A DNA stretch of 64,000 nt from Dyadobacter chenwenxiniae (lineage in GTDB: Bacteria > Bacteroidota > Bacteroidia > Cytophagales > Spirosomataceae): NCBI RefSeq assembly GCF_022869785.1, contig NZ_CP094997.1, positions 5,022,001 through 5,086,000 on the forward strand. The letters run 5' to 3'. The notes below the pieces were generated by a model that saw only the letters and a list, made by a program, of their open reading frames with translations, searched no databases and was not told the DNA's origin. Position numbers and translations under genes: made by a program. This document shows positions 51,416 through 62,038 of the stretch, in pieces. How positions within the stretch are numbered: position 1 is the stretch's first letter; each line of letters starts with the position of its first letter.

Positions 51416-51961
51416 ATGGAAATGTGGCGAAAGATCTGTTTGCTGTTACTGGCTTTAAATGTGTTTTTTATTGAAAACACAGCAAGTAAATCTGTGCGTG
51501 AAACCTTCCAGGCGGAAACATTAAAAGTGATCCTTTTCCTGGATCCCGAATGCCCGGTTACGAATGCGTATATGAAGGAGATTAAAAGCATTCACGCCGA
51601 TTATAGTGGCAAGGGAGTAATTTTCGAAGCTTATTTTCCAATGGAAACCATTGCGGACAAGGACATAAAGGCGTTTTTGAAAAAATACAATGCAACATTC
51701 CCCGGCTTTACTGACCCTGAGATGCGAAAAGCAAAACGCTACAAAGCGACCGTAATGCCCGAAGTCGTTTTGCTTGATGCAAACGGCATAACCGTTTACC
51801 AGGGAGCAATTGACAATTGGTTTTACGCATTGGGCAAAAGCCGGCCAAAAGCAACTGAGTTGTATCTGAGAAATGCGATTGAAGCAACATTGAACGGCAA
51901 TCCGCTTATGCAAACCAAGACGCAGGCAATTGGCTGTTTAATCAATATGAAGCTGGAATAG
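51416..51961 (+). CDS. Exported thioredoxin-like protein
   Basis: 181 aa. Signal peptide of about 24 residues. The thioredoxin-fold motif is F-L-D-P-E-C-P-V-T-N-A-Y (about 43-54), with a single cysteine in place of CxxC, then F-P-G-F-T-D-P-E and T-V-M-P-E-V-V-L-L-D (cis-proline, about 118-127). It resembles redoxin domains often found near cytochrome-c/copper-monooxygenase genes in this group, but here it follows argH by 5 bases. A second Cys is near the end (G-C-L-I-N). Role unknown. Confidence 0.75.
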   Translation: MEMWRKICLLLLALNVFFIENTASKSVRETFQAETLKVILFLDPECPVTNAYMKEIKSIHADYSGKGVIFEAYFPMETIADKDIKAFLKKYNATFPGFTDPEMRKAKRYKATVMPEVVLLDANGITVYQGAIDNWFYALGKSRPKATELYLRNAIEATLNGNPLMQTKTQAIGCLINMKLE

Positions 51962-51987
51962 CTGTCTATCGGACAACCATCACAAAA

Positions 51988-52017
51988 AAAGAGGCAGGCC
52001 AAGCGGCCCGCCTCTTT
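51988..52017. terminator. Hairpin terminator between convergent genes
   Basis: AAAGAGGC-A-GGCC, loop AAGC, GGCC-C-GCCTCTTT, with A- and T-tracts on either side; separates the thioredoxin-like and SusD genes. Confidence 0.8.
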
Positions 52018-52047
52018 CTGCTTATAACTAAATCTAAAAATATAAAA

Positions 52048-53742
52048 TCAAGGTTTGTCCCACCAAACGCGGCCCGCTGCGCTGGTCAGGTCACCGAAAC
52101 CTGGCAATGCTGCCATAGCGTCATATGCTGCCTTTTTGTTCGCGTAGTTTGGGTCAGATTGCGCTGGCAGTGTAATCGGTGCACGACGTGGAATTGTCAA
52201 TGGAACATTCAGATATGTAACTCTTGGCAAAGGAACAACAGTTGTCGCGTTGGGATAGCCTGTACGTTTGTACAATGCCCAGCCTTCCTGTGGCTGCTTC
52301 ATAAAGTTCAGATAGCTTTGGCTGCCAATTTGATCCATTGCTTTTGCTGGATTGAATGCGATATCTGGCTGTGCCATATAAGTAGTAATTTCGGCTGCTG
52401 TCATTGGCGTGTAGTTGGTCAACTGTGATTTCTGTCCCACTTCATTATACCAATCCAAAGAGCTTTTCACACCCGCTTCATACCAGGTTTTTGCAGCTGC
52501 TGCACCTGTTGCTTTCAAAGCAATTTCGGCACGCATGAAGCAATACTCAGCATAAGTGATCACCGGAAGATAGGATTGCCCCGTTCCTGCATTTCCCGCC
52601 GCATCAGCTCTTCCTGTATTAAATAAACGGGGCTGAATGAACGACAATGTATCCACAGTTTGCTTATTGGACGTAATCAGCTTAGGCGTATAGTATTTCT
52701 GAACATTTACTGTAAGTCTGGCATCATCCGGGCTTGTAAAGCTTCCTACATAACGTCTGCCTTCCTTTGTTCCTGCCGGAAGCTTCTTGTCAGCGATCAG
52801 CAAGTCAATATTCGCCTGAGAATATTGGTTAGGCGTGAAGAAAACATCAAGACGTGGATCCATTTTCGTCCACATGAAATCAACCATTGGCTTAGGAGCC
52901 CGAAGACCTTCTGTGTTCCAGTTACCACCATCTGCCGGCCCTGTGAAAGTAGCATTTCCAATAAACACCCATGCATCTGCATTGCTGCTCATCAAATCTG
53001 TTGCTGGCTGCGCCAAAACATCTGTTATAATGGCATTCCCTGCTGCTGCATCCGCTTTTTGAACGCGTAAAGCCATTCTCAAACGCAATGCATTTGCTGC
53101 TTTAATCCATTTTAAAGGATCGCCTTTATAATATTGATCATAATTGCCCAGTGAGTTCTGAGCAGCAGCCGGAGTCGCTTTCAATGCAGTTACAGCCGCT
53201 TTGATTTCGCTATCCAGTCTCGCAAAAAGCTCTTGCTGCGTATCATATTTCGGCTGAAGCGTTCCGCCGTAACGGCCTTGAAAAGCTTCTGCATAAGGAA
53301 TGCTTCCGTAAATGTCCGAAACGTAGAAAGCATAATAAGCTCTCAAAATTCTGGAAATCTGGATCATCTGATTGTAGCGGGGCTGTTCAGCAGCATCAAG
53401 CTTCGCAACCAGTTGTTCAACATCATATAACCTGTCGCCGATTCCGTTATAAAGACGTCCGTAACGGTTGGCAAAATTACTGTAATTCTGCGTGAATGAC
53501 CCTTGGTTACCAGTTTGCGGCGTATTGTACTGCATCCAGGGCATAATCCGACGGTAATTATCATAATATGCCTCGAAATCCTGGCTGTGAATGCTGTTGG
53601 TTGCCTGCAAGAACTGATTCTGAGGCGGTATTTCGGTAAGCGCATCGGGGTTTTTGTTAATGTCCACGAATGCTTCCTTTTCGCAAGAGGAGAGAAATCC
53701 TACTGCGGCGAGTAACAGTATTTTACTTTTTATAAATTTCAT
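52048..53742 (-). CDS. SusD/RagB-family outer-membrane lipoprotein
   Basis: 564 aa. Lipoprotein signal with lipobox L-S-S-C (Cys at about 20). N-terminal motif D-I-N-K-N-P-D-A-L-T and the conserved TPR-like helices (R-I-L-R-A-Y-Y-A-F-Y-V-S-D-I-Y-G-S-I-P-Y-A-E-A, W-I-K-A-A-N-A-L-R-L-R-M-A-L-R) are typical of SusD-like proteins. It binds ligand for the SusC channel upstream, 38 bases away. Substrate is not predictable, though the lack of glycosidases nearby suggests a peptide or non-starch ligand is possible. Confidence 0.9.
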   Translation of the reverse strand: MKFIKSKILLLAAVGFLSSCEKEAFVDINKNPDALTEIPPQNQFLQATNSIHSQDFEAYYDNYRRIMPWMQYNTPQTGNQGSFTQNYSNFANRYGRLYNGIGDRLYDVEQLVAKLDAAEQPRYNQMIQISRILRAYYAFYVSDIYGSIPYAEAFQGRYGGTLQPKYDTQQELFARLDSEIKAAVTALKATPAAAQNSLGNYDQYYKGDPLKWIKAANALRLRMALRVQKADAAAGNAIITDVLAQPATDLMSSNADAWVFIGNATFTGPADGGNWNTEGLRAPKPMVDFMWTKMDPRLDVFFTPNQYSQANIDLLIADKKLPAGTKEGRRYVGSFTSPDDARLTVNVQKYYTPKLITSNKQTVDTLSFIQPRLFNTGRADAAGNAGTGQSYLPVITYAEYCFMRAEIALKATGAAAAKTWYEAGVKSSLDWYNEVGQKSQLTNYTPMTAAEITTYMAQPDIAFNPAKAMDQIGSQSYLNFMKQPQEGWALYKRTGYPNATTVVPLPRVTYLNVPLTIPRRAPITLPAQSDPNYANKKAAYDAMAALPGFGDLTSAAGRVWWDKP

Positions 53743-53780
53743 AACAATGTTTAATTTGAATGGGTTGTAACAAATCAGGA

Positions 53781-56700
53781 TTACAATCCTACACTAACTG
53801 AGACGCCAAGGTTACGTGTGAAAGGCAGACCGCCATACTCCATGAACTCACCCGCTTTGTTGCTGTACAAACCTTCTGGGTTAATACCATCCTTCGCAGT
53901 TTTGTACAGGTAACCAAGGTTACGCCCAACAAGACTTACGCGCAGCGACTGAATTTTCGCTTTTCCAAGCAATGAGCTCGGAACGTTGTAGCCAACTGAA
54001 ACTTCACGAAGTGAAACCCACGAGTTTTCAAAAGTTGAATACTCACGAATACCCGATGACCATTGTGTCAGGTTCAAATAATAAGCATAAGCAGGGATAG
54101 GTTTAACATAACCTGCTGCAACGGCGTCTGCATAGCTCATTCCACCTAAATCTTTGGGAGCACCGTCCACCACAACCTGAAAACCGTTAGCCAAAACGCC
54201 TTCTGGAATGATACCGTCATTTCTCACCGTTCCTTCTGCATCCGTAAACGTTACACCACCCAGTTCAGTATTACGGCCTGGAAGTGTAAATTTAAATGCA
54301 CCGTATGACGAACCGTATTGATGTGTACCGGATGACATCATTCCACCGATCTTCGCATCTGCTTGCACAGTTGCAGTGAAGTTTTTGTAACGGAAACTAT
54401 TCACGTTGCTGGCAAGGAATTTTTCCATCACAGTCCCCAGTTCTTTATCCGCTTTTGATCCGTAAGAACCGTTACGTACATAACCGATTCCACCTTCACC
54501 GTCGATTGATCCAATTACTTTTTGTCCGTTTGCAGGATTGTTTGCATCATCTGATGTGTAAGTTGCAAAGCCGTATCCTGTGATCAGCGTTCCGTAATCT
54601 TTACCAACCCTTGCAACGGACTTAATATCAGCTCCAAAACCAAGGTTCAATTCATAAGTATCAGTTCCCTGAACCAATTCCAAAACCTTATTACGGTTGC
54701 GTGAGAAGTTTATGCTCGTATTCCACTCAAAGTCTGCCTTTTTGATTGGGGTAGCAGTCAATAAGATCTCAACTCCTTTGTTCTGAATTTTACCTGCGTT
54801 TACTATTCTCTTATCAACACCAGATTCTGACGTTGTAGTCAGGTTCAGAATTTCGTTCTTGGTAATTTTGTTGTAAACAGTCGCGTCAATTCCCAAACGG
54901 TTGTTGAAGAAACGAACGTCAGCACCAAATTCAACTTCTCTGGCCAAACGGTTTCTCAAACCATAGTTAGGAAGTGTGTTGTCCCTGTAACCAGACCAGT
55001 TCACAGTCGATCCATCGGCCTGGATATAAGGGGATTTCGGCTCGTAAACACCCGTCTGGTTGGTAGACCATGCATCTGTGTCACCACCTGTGTAACCAAG
55101 GCTGGCTCTTAATTTACCAAAAGAAAGCCATGATGGAAGATCTTTCAAGGATTCAGTCGCAATCCAGGAAAGACCAACAGATGGGTAAGAATAAATGTAG
55201 TCACCGCTTCCATTTGCATAAGTCAATGTCGACGACCAGTCCGTACGATAACTGGCGCTCAATGTTAACGCGTCTTTATAAGTCAGGTCACCATAAGCGT
55301 AAAGCGCGTCAATTCTTTTGGATGGTGTAAGCGCAATGCTTTCCTGTTTCAAAACATTGATACTGTTTGACAAAGAGAAGACATCAGGAACACGAAGTCC
55401 GCCGTCAGTTTTATAATCAAACTTGCGACCGCCAATCAAACGGTTAGTCTCTCCACCCGCAGAAAGGCTGAAATTGAAGTCTTCTCCAATTTGCTTTGTT
55501 GCAGTGATCAACCCTTGGAAACGAGTCTGGCTTTTGTTTTCAGAATACTCACGGTATTCACCTCCTGAGAAGTTTACACCATCTCCTCTGTTTTTATTAT
55601 TTCCGGTATATAATTCATTTTGAACATTACCGCGAACCAGAAAGCTCAGCCAATCTGTGATTGTTCCGTTCAAATCAATGTTTCCTCTGAAAACCTTCTC
55701 ATTACGGAACTGCTTGAACTGAAATGTCTCAAACATGAATTGTGACATTCCATAAGGATCAGCTGTTCCTTGGCGACGACCACCGGCAACAGGATCAAGA
55801 TAATTGTTTTTCCAATAATCGATATCTACGTTTCGCGGACGGCCGTATACAAAACGAAAAACCGGGTTGTATGTTCCGCCCTGGCGAATCGGATTCACCA
55901 TGTCATTGTCCGTGTAATCTGCGCTTACGTCCAGATTCAGGATTTTGCCAATTTTCTGTGTTCCCCTGATGTTAAAGTTGTTTCTTTTCAACTCTGTTCC
56001 CGCAACCATGATAGAAGTGTTTTTCAAAGTTGAGAACGACGCACGGAATGAGCTGCGTTCGTTACCGCCTTCGATAGCAAGGTTATGGTTAATGTATTTT
56101 CCTGTTTGAAAAAAGCTCAAAGGATCGTTGGCTTTCCATTCCACCATACGGCCATCCAGGTCGCGTACTTGCTGACCTTCAAATTTGGGACCGTAAGAAA
56201 AGTTATAGTTTGCACGCTCAACTTCCGGAACGCCGTCAGCGCCTGTTGCAAATGTTGAGTTCAAACCTGCGCCATATTCATTTTGCAAATCCAAAAACTT
56301 GTAAGCAGTTTCGAAAGTAGAAGTGTGGTTGTAAGTAACACCCAAACCTTTATCCTGACGTCCTTTTTTGGTTTGAACAACAACAACACCATTCAACGCC
56401 TCAGAACCGTAAAGAGAACTGGCAGCTGAACCTTTCAACACGGTCATGGACTCAATGTTGTCCGGGTTGATGTTTTTCATAATGTTACCAAAATCCTGGT
56501 TCGCTCCCCAAGAGTCAGCACCGGTTGTTCCCGGACGGATAAGAACACCATCCACAACAAAAAGTGGCTGCGTATTTGGGCTCAAAGAAGCATTACCACG
56601 GATACGGATACGCGAAGAAGACATTGGACCACCCGTTCCCTGATTGATCATAACCCCGGCGACTTTACCTTGCAATGCGTTCACCATGTTGGCGTTGGCA

Positions 56701-57119
56701 GCTCTGGTAATGTCATTTCCCTGAACTGACTGTACAGAATAAGAAAGCTTTCTTGCCTCAGTAGACATACCGAAACCGGTAATAACTACTTCGTTAAGCG
56801 TCTTGTTGTCTTCCTCAATGTTCACGGTCAGCTGGCTTGCATTGCCAACTTCCACTTCCTTGCTGATGTAGCCAATCGAAGAAAATACAATTACAGCGGC
56901 GCTTGAAGGCACACTGACTGTAAATTTTCCATTAGCATCCGTTGCACCTCCGGTGTTGGATCCTTTAACCAGGTAAGAAACACCTGGCAAAGGATTCTGA
57001 TCCTTGTCGAGCACCGTTCCGGTAACGGTTTTACTACTCTGGGCCATGCTCCATGTGCTCCCGATAAGCAGGAGAAGCAAGGTTACCAGACGGGTTAAAG
57101 TCGTAAACTTTTGTCTCAT
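53781..57119 (-). CDS. SusC/RagA-family TonB-linked outer-membrane protein
   Basis: 1112 aa. Signal peptide ending S-M-A-Q. Residues 28-120 are a carboxypeptidase-like domain (V-T-G-T-V-L-D-K-D-Q-N-P-L-P-G-V-S-Y), the SusC motif L-N-E-V-V-I-T-G-F-G follows, then the plug with L-Q-G-K-V-A-G-V-M-I-N-Q and R-I-R-G-N-A-S-L-S, and a long barrel ending F-T-R-N-L-G-V-S-V-S-V-G-L. It takes up an unknown nutrient together with the SusD protein. First gene of a two-gene operon with an AT-rich upstream region. Confidence 0.93.
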   Translation of the reverse strand: MRQKFTTLTRLVTLLLLLIGSTWSMAQSSKTVTGTVLDKDQNPLPGVSYLVKGSNTGGATDANGKFTVSVPSSAAVIVFSSIGYISKEVEVGNASQLTVNIEEDNKTLNEVVITGFGMSTEARKLSYSVQSVQGNDITRAANANMVNALQGKVAGVMINQGTGGPMSSSRIRIRGNASLSPNTQPLFVVDGVLIRPGTTGADSWGANQDFGNIMKNINPDNIESMTVLKGSAASSLYGSEALNGVVVVQTKKGRQDKGLGVTYNHTSTFETAYKFLDLQNEYGAGLNSTFATGADGVPEVERANYNFSYGPKFEGQQVRDLDGRMVEWKANDPLSFFQTGKYINHNLAIEGGNERSSFRASFSTLKNTSIMVAGTELKRNNFNIRGTQKIGKILNLDVSADYTDNDMVNPIRQGGTYNPVFRFVYGRPRNVDIDYWKNNYLDPVAGGRRQGTADPYGMSQFMFETFQFKQFRNEKVFRGNIDLNGTITDWLSFLVRGNVQNELYTGNNKNRGDGVNFSGGEYREYSENKSQTRFQGLITATKQIGEDFNFSLSAGGETNRLIGGRKFDYKTDGGLRVPDVFSLSNSINVLKQESIALTPSKRIDALYAYGDLTYKDALTLSASYRTDWSSTLTYANGSGDYIYSYPSVGLSWIATESLKDLPSWLSFGKLRASLGYTGGDTDAWSTNQTGVYEPKSPYIQADGSTVNWSGYRDNTLPNYGLRNRLAREVEFGADVRFFNNRLGIDATVYNKITKNEILNLTTTSESGVDKRIVNAGKIQNKGVEILLTATPIKKADFEWNTSINFSRNRNKVLELVQGTDTYELNLGFGADIKSVARVGKDYGTLITGYGFATYTSDDANNPANGQKVIGSIDGEGGIGYVRNGSYGSKADKELGTVMEKFLASNVNSFRYKNFTATVQADAKIGGMMSSGTHQYGSSYGAFKFTLPGRNTELGGVTFTDAEGTVRNDGIIPEGVLANGFQVVVDGAPKDLGGMSYADAVAAGYVKPIPAYAYYLNLTQWSSGIREYSTFENSWVSLREVSVGYNVPSSLLGKAKIQSLRVSLVGRNLGYLYKTAKDGINPEGLYSNKAGEFMEYGGLPFTRNLGVSVSVGL

Positions 57120-57322
57120 GGTAAATTTTAGTAAGTTAAATAAAGGTAGCTTAATGGGTCTTTACTGACGAAACCTAAAATGACATCTCTAAAATTGAGC
57201 GTACACTTTTAGACGGCATGAGTATCGATATTTCAAAATAAATATAATTATTAACAAAAACATAACATTTATTAAAAAATATTAATAATAAGCATATAAA
57301 CCTAGTAGAGTGTTTGGTTATT
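57120..57322. other. AT-rich intergenic region upstream of susC
   Basis: About 200 bases, very A/T-rich near 57236-57290. A minus-strand TACCTTTA (complement of 57141-57148) with TTTC 21 bases upstream is a weak promoter candidate for the SusC gene. No small RNA or ORF is supported. Confidence 0.4.
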
Positions 57323-58636
57323 TTAGCGATTGACCTTTATTTTCGAGAGCAAATGCTGCCCAATTCGCTCGCCCTGAGCCTGGCCATTTACAATCGCTGA
57401 CCTAAAATGGATTCCTCCGTATAATCTGCTGATGCCTGCTTCGTCACTCGCGTGCTTAAAAGACCTGAAACTGCGGACCGGCAATCCGTAATCGGTTTCT
57501 GTATGGTCATCGAAGGCAAAATTATCGCCGAAAATCGCTGTTAATACCACGGCCGCAGCAGCTGAGATCACGCTATGGCCACTGGTATATTCAGGAAAAG
57601 GCGGCGTCTGCAGCAATGGTCGCCATTTTTCGTCCATATAAGCATTGATAACTGTCTCTGGCCGGATGAACTGGCTCCTGTATTTTTCATCCCAGCAACT
57701 GATGAACCCGTCGTATAAAGCCATGGAAGTCATCATATAAGCAGCTGCCGTCCCTTGCCAATTCTTGCCCTTACTTTCGGCTGCCTGGCCTGCAATGGAA
57801 ATCCAATGTCCGCCGGGAGATAGTTTTTTTGTCGCAAAATTAAGATGCCCCTGTGTGTTGAGGTAAAACGGATTACAGTCCCAAAAGCTTGCAAGAAGGA
57901 TCTCTTCTTTTGTTAACTTTTTGGTAATATCATAGACCTCTTTTACTTCCTTCATAAACAAACTCGCCGGGTCGGTACTATATACATGCGGCGGAACCGG
58001 CTTAAACTGCCCGGCGGAGTCGAGGCTCACAGGCCGGATTTGGGACCAATACGGTTCGACCGCGTCTATAAAACCTGGCGGAGTGGGCGTCCATTTGCCT
58101 TTTTGTTTGCTGTAAGTGTAGCGGCGTTTCGCCCTTGTTTTTGCGTAATTATCTGTCAAAGACCAGGTTAATATGCTGTCACTCACAGCCTGGCCAAGTC
58201 TTATTGAATTGTTATAAACCAATGTATCTGTCTCCCGGAAGTCATTCAATATCACTGTAATGCTATCTGTCAGCAAATGTTCCGAGAACACCAGCTTCCC
58301 GCTGGTTTTGAAAAAAGCATAAACCGCGGCTAACTGGTAGTTAACCTTCTCGTCTCGTTTTAAGGCGGGTATGTCAGGAAAACCGGAGATCTGGCCATGC
58401 ATGGTTTGATAATTTTTATCCTGCATAACCAGCAATTCGTATGCTGCAACATTGGCATACAGATAGATACGACTGGCAACCGGTGGTGAAAATATGTCAT
58501 GCACGATTACACGCGTCAGGTTCCTCTCCGCCCTATGCAAAAGCTGGGGTGACGGGCCCGCATAGAGTGCAAACCCATAAAAAAAGTTGACAACCAGGAA
58601 TGTTACCAGCCTGTATATAATAGATCGCTTTTTCAT
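57323..58636 (-). CDS. Vanadium-dependent haloperoxidase-like protein (PAP2 fold)
   Basis: 437 aa. Signal peptide-like start (F-L-V-V-N-F-F-Y-G-F-A-L-Y-A-G). PAP2/vanadium-haloperoxidase motifs: R-P-E-T-V-I-N-A-Y, F-P-E-Y-T-S-G-H-S-V-I-S-A-A-A-A-V-V-L (Ser-Gly-His at about 348-350, vanadate-binding), and late R-L-Y-G-G-I-H-F-R-S-A-I-V-N-G (His). Halide specificity or phosphatase activity cannot be told. It overlaps the stop of the VCBS gene by four bases, so they are translationally coupled. Confidence 0.85.
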   Translation of the reverse strand: MKKRSIIYRLVTFLVVNFFYGFALYAGPSPQLLHRAERNLTRVIVHDIFSPPVASRIYLYANVAAYELLVMQDKNYQTMHGQISGFPDIPALKRDEKVNYQLAAVYAFFKTSGKLVFSEHLLTDSITVILNDFRETDTLVYNNSIRLGQAVSDSILTWSLTDNYAKTRAKRRYTYSKQKGKWTPTPPGFIDAVEPYWSQIRPVSLDSAGQFKPVPPHVYSTDPASLFMKEVKEVYDITKKLTKEEILLASFWDCNPFYLNTQGHLNFATKKLSPGGHWISIAGQAAESKGKNWQGTAAAYMMTSMALYDGFISCWDEKYRSQFIRPETVINAYMDEKWRPLLQTPPFPEYTSGHSVISAAAAVVLTAIFGDNFAFDDHTETDYGLPVRSFRSFKHASDEAGISRLYGGIHFRSAIVNGQAQGERIGQHLLSKIKVNR

Positions 58637-61600
58637 TTCTGCTCATTACATTGAAAGATAACAGGCATTGAATTATTAACGGATAACACTATACGCGAAT
58701 CGTCCAGGCCAGTTCCACTCCTGATTTCGCCCATAGCCCAAAAACCGGATTGCACCAGATCCACCGATTCAAATTTAAAAGGCGCAACCTGGCGCAACAT
58801 TACACCAACAGACGCATCGCACGGGCCTAGCTGAACGCGATAAGATGAGAAGTTGCCCGCCAGAAGCAATGTTGTGCCGGCTTCTTTATTCAGTTTCACG
58901 GGAACAATTGCGCTGACCCTCGATATCTGCGCTTCCTGCGGCAACTGGTGGATTTCAAATTTAAAGTTGCCTTTATTTTCAAGGGCAATGCTGGCCAGTT
59001 GCTTGCAAAAGACTTTTTTACTCTTGTCCACTGCTTCCTGGCCAAATATATCCACTACGGTTGCATCTGCATACAGCGCATAATTGGTGTATTTTCTTTT
59101 CAAATAAGGCATTTGGTCCAGCATCTCATCACGGGAAAACATCGGGTAACTTTTGTCTCCGATGTAATATGTGCAAACCGGATCGATTACGCCGTTTTTG
59201 TCAAAATCATCATAGTAGATCGTCACAGGCTGCCCGCCAGATGCTTTATATTGATTGTTCAGCCCTCCGTTCCCTAAAACGAAATCCATATCGCCATCAC
59301 GATCCAAGTCAACGGGCGTTAATGCGGCCCACATGCCGTCGCTGTCTTCCAGAGCTGCCGAGCGCTGTTCCTTGAATGCATTGCCGACGTTTTTGAAGAC
59401 TTTAACAGCCATCCAGTCGCCTATTAACATCAAATCGGGCTTCTTGTCCTGATCCAAATCCTCAAACGAAGCGCCCGTAACCATTCCTGGATTGAGCAAG
59501 TCTTTGGACCACTCTGCAGTGGCATCTGTGAACTTAACATTGCTTCCCTGACTGTCATTTCTTAGAATATAGCTCCTCGCAGCCATCGGGAACGACCCGG
59601 GAACAGCGCGGCCACCTACGAAAAGATCCATATCGCCGTCGCCGTCAATGTCCGCGCTAACTGCACATTGCTTCGGATTTTTCATGGAAGGCAGTGCCAA
59701 AACATCTTCATGAAAATTTCCCTTCCCATCATTAATATACAAATGGTCCCGATACTCCGGCGCCTGATCTTCGAATTCATTGCCTCCGCTGACAACGTAC
59801 AAGTCCTGGTCACCATCCTTTTCTGCATCAAAAAATAATGCACTCACTTCTTCACAAGCCGCATTTTGCCGCCATGGCTGCGTGGCTGCACCTTCAAATT
59901 TCCCGTCCTGCTTTTGCAAATACAGCACACCAAACTGATTGGAGGCGCCTCCGAAAAAGAGGTCCTCGAGACCATCCCCATTCACGTCCGCCTTTACCAG
60001 TGCCGGCCCGAGCCTGGACAATTGATAAGGCAGAAGCACTTCCACTTTGAAGTCGACAAATTCATTTTCCTGGTGAATGAAGTCTATGCCAACGCTTTGT
60101 GCAGATATTTTTTGAAATGTTGTTTTTAAAAGGGCCGTGTCTTTTTTCGGCTCTTCTTTCTCTTCCGGTTCTTTTAATATCAAAACTTTTTCAGCCGGAT
60201 TCACCAACATTGTTACTTTGCCGGAAGGCCAGAGGACTTTCAGCGAATCAATTTCGGCTGCTTTTCCCAAACCGAAATGCAAATCTGACGTCATGGTCGC
60301 CTGATAACCTCTCACCGGGTAAAGCTCCGCGTATTGGGAAGTGCCATTGGCATACACCCAAACCTTGCTTCCCAATGCCTGCGTATTTTTACCGAGGCCG
60401 GAAAGTCTGATGGTTAAGCTTTTTTGATCACTATTATTTTGATAAATCGAAACCGGTTCATTTATGTTTGAAATTACAATGTCCAGGTCGCCATCACCGT
60501 CAAAATCTGCGTAAGCGGCCGCATTGGAAACAGCTTCTTCGTTAAAGCCCCACTTTTTAGAAACATCTTCAAAGGCAAACTGCTTCAGGCCATCGGCCGT
60601 ATTTCGGAAAAGGTAATTTTTCAGTTTGTTGGAAGGCATTTTCTGCACGAGGCCGTAAGTTTTGAAATTCAGATTCCCCCTGGCTACTTCTTTCATTTGC
60701 TCGTCGGCAACGGTGTATTTGAGGAAATCCATATTGGTAAAATCGCGCAGATAACCATTGGTAATGAGCAGATCTTTCCAGCCGTCATTGTCCAGATCGG
60801 CCATTAAGCCCGCCCAGCTCCAATCCGTGTTGGCAACGCCCGCCATTTGCCCGATTTCACTGAATTTTACATGGCCTTCTGCATCCACGCCGCGGTTCAG
60901 ATGCAGCATATTGCGCATATTCTGATGATAGTAACCGCTGTCGAGGAGCAAATGATATTGGTCGTAAACATCGGGCCCTTTGAGCAGTTTTTGTCTGTGA
61001 TTGTCTTCCGGAAGCATATCCAGTGTAAGCACGTCGGGTTTCCCATCGTTATTAAAATCACCCACATCGGCGCCCATGGAGAATTTGGAAACGTGTGTAA
61101 ATGATTTTTTCAGCGATTCTGTGAATGTGCCGTTCTTGTTGTTGACATAATAGCAATCCACTTCCGTGTAATCGCTCGTTGTGTACAAATCCGGCCAGCC
61201 GTCCTGATTCATGTCCGCCACGATCACGCTCAGACCGAAATTTAATGCATTATTAATGATGCCTGCTTTTTGCGTAACATCCTTAAATTTCAGCTTTCCA
61301 TTTTCACTAATGTTTTCAAAAAGCCTGTTTCCATAATAAGGATTGGGCGTCGCTCGCATTTCGCGGGTGTTCAGGAAAGGGTTAACCGTGTGATTGGAGT
61401 GGTTCAAAAGAAACATATCCAGGTCGCCATCTTTGTCATAATCAAAAAAAGCAGCCTGCGTAGATTGTGATCCAATGGCATTCAAACCAGCCTCAACGGC
61501 CATTTCCTTAAAAACCGGAACGCCGTTTTTGATCCCCTGATTGATGAAAAGCTCGTTATTACGATCGGAAAGCTTACGGAAAAAGCCCGAATGACAAACG

Positions 61601-61995
61601 TAAATATCCAGAAGCCCATCGCCATTTACATCCGCGACGCTCACGCCCGTAGACCAGGTTCCGTTGCCTTCTACTTTTGCCTTTTTGCTAATGTCTTCAA
61701 ATGTAATTTTCCAAGCAGCTGATTTATTGATATACAACTTGTTATCAACTGTATTTCCGGAAATAAAAAGATCCGGCGAGCCATCATTATTGAAATCGCC
61801 TATGCCAATACCATTGCCATTGTAAAGATATTCGTAACGGAAAATATGCAGTGAATCGTTTTCCTCGATCTTGTTGATAAAATTAACCCTTGTGTCTTTC
61901 GGTGACAGGAGCGTAAAGAGGGTTTGTGAGCGGCCCGGCCTGGAAGTGCCGAGGAGGGGGATTAGAAAAATGAGTGTAACGTACAGTTTACTCAT
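58633..61995 (-). CDS. VCBS/FG-GAP protein with ASPIC/UnbV domain
   Basis: 1120 aa. Signal peptide of 23 residues. Two FG-GAP/VCBS propeller regions (D-F-N-N-D-G-S-P-D-L-F, D-V-N-G-D-G-L-L-D-I-Y, D-G-D-G-D-L-D-I-V-I, D-L-D-R-D-G-D-M-D-F-V) frame an ASPIC/UnbV domain at about 522-600 (L-G-S-K-V-W-V-Y, L-H-F-G-L-G-K-A, S-L-K-V-L-W-P-S-G). UnbV domains accompany many VCBS proteins in Bacteroidota. Transcribed after the cytochrome gene and overlapping the haloperoxidase. Surface or secreted; role unknown, possibly a scaffold for the operon's enzymes. Confidence 0.85.
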   Translation of the reverse strand: MSKLYVTLIFLIPLLGTSRPGRSQTLFTLLSPKDTRVNFINKIEENDSLHIFRYEYLYNGNGIGIGDFNNDGSPDLFISGNTVDNKLYINKSAAWKITFEDISKKAKVEGNGTWSTGVSVADVNGDGLLDIYVCHSGFFRKLSDRNNELFINQGIKNGVPVFKEMAVEAGLNAIGSQSTQAAFFDYDKDGDLDMFLLNHSNHTVNPFLNTREMRATPNPYYGNRLFENISENGKLKFKDVTQKAGIINNALNFGLSVIVADMNQDGWPDLYTTSDYTEVDCYYVNNKNGTFTESLKKSFTHVSKFSMGADVGDFNNDGKPDVLTLDMLPEDNHRQKLLKGPDVYDQYHLLLDSGYYHQNMRNMLHLNRGVDAEGHVKFSEIGQMAGVANTDWSWAGLMADLDNDGWKDLLITNGYLRDFTNMDFLKYTVADEQMKEVARGNLNFKTYGLVQKMPSNKLKNYLFRNTADGLKQFAFEDVSKKWGFNEEAVSNAAAYADFDGDGDLDIVISNINEPVSIYQNNSDQKSLTIRLSGLGKNTQALGSKVWVYANGTSQYAELYPVRGYQATMTSDLHFGLGKAAEIDSLKVLWPSGKVTMLVNPAEKVLILKEPEEKEEPKKDTALLKTTFQKISAQSVGIDFIHQENEFVDFKVEVLLPYQLSRLGPALVKADVNGDGLEDLFFGGASNQFGVLYLQKQDGKFEGAATQPWRQNAACEEVSALFFDAEKDGDQDLYVVSGGNEFEDQAPEYRDHLYINDGKGNFHEDVLALPSMKNPKQCAVSADIDGDGDMDLFVGGRAVPGSFPMAARSYILRNDSQGSNVKFTDATAEWSKDLLNPGMVTGASFEDLDQDKKPDLMLIGDWMAVKVFKNVGNAFKEQRSAALEDSDGMWAALTPVDLDRDGDMDFVLGNGGLNNQYKASGGQPVTIYYDDFDKNGVIDPVCTYYIGDKSYPMFSRDEMLDQMPYLKRKYTNYALYADATVVDIFGQEAVDKSKKVFCKQLASIALENKGNFKFEIHQLPQEAQISRVSAIVPVKLNKEAGTTLLLAGNFSSYRVQLGPCDASVGVMLRQVAPFKFESVDLVQSGFWAMGEIRSGTGLDDSRIVLSVNNSMPVIFQCNEQK

Positions 61996-62038
61996 GCATC
62001 AAGGTTTACCCGGTATATGTGCTACCCAGTGAAAATGT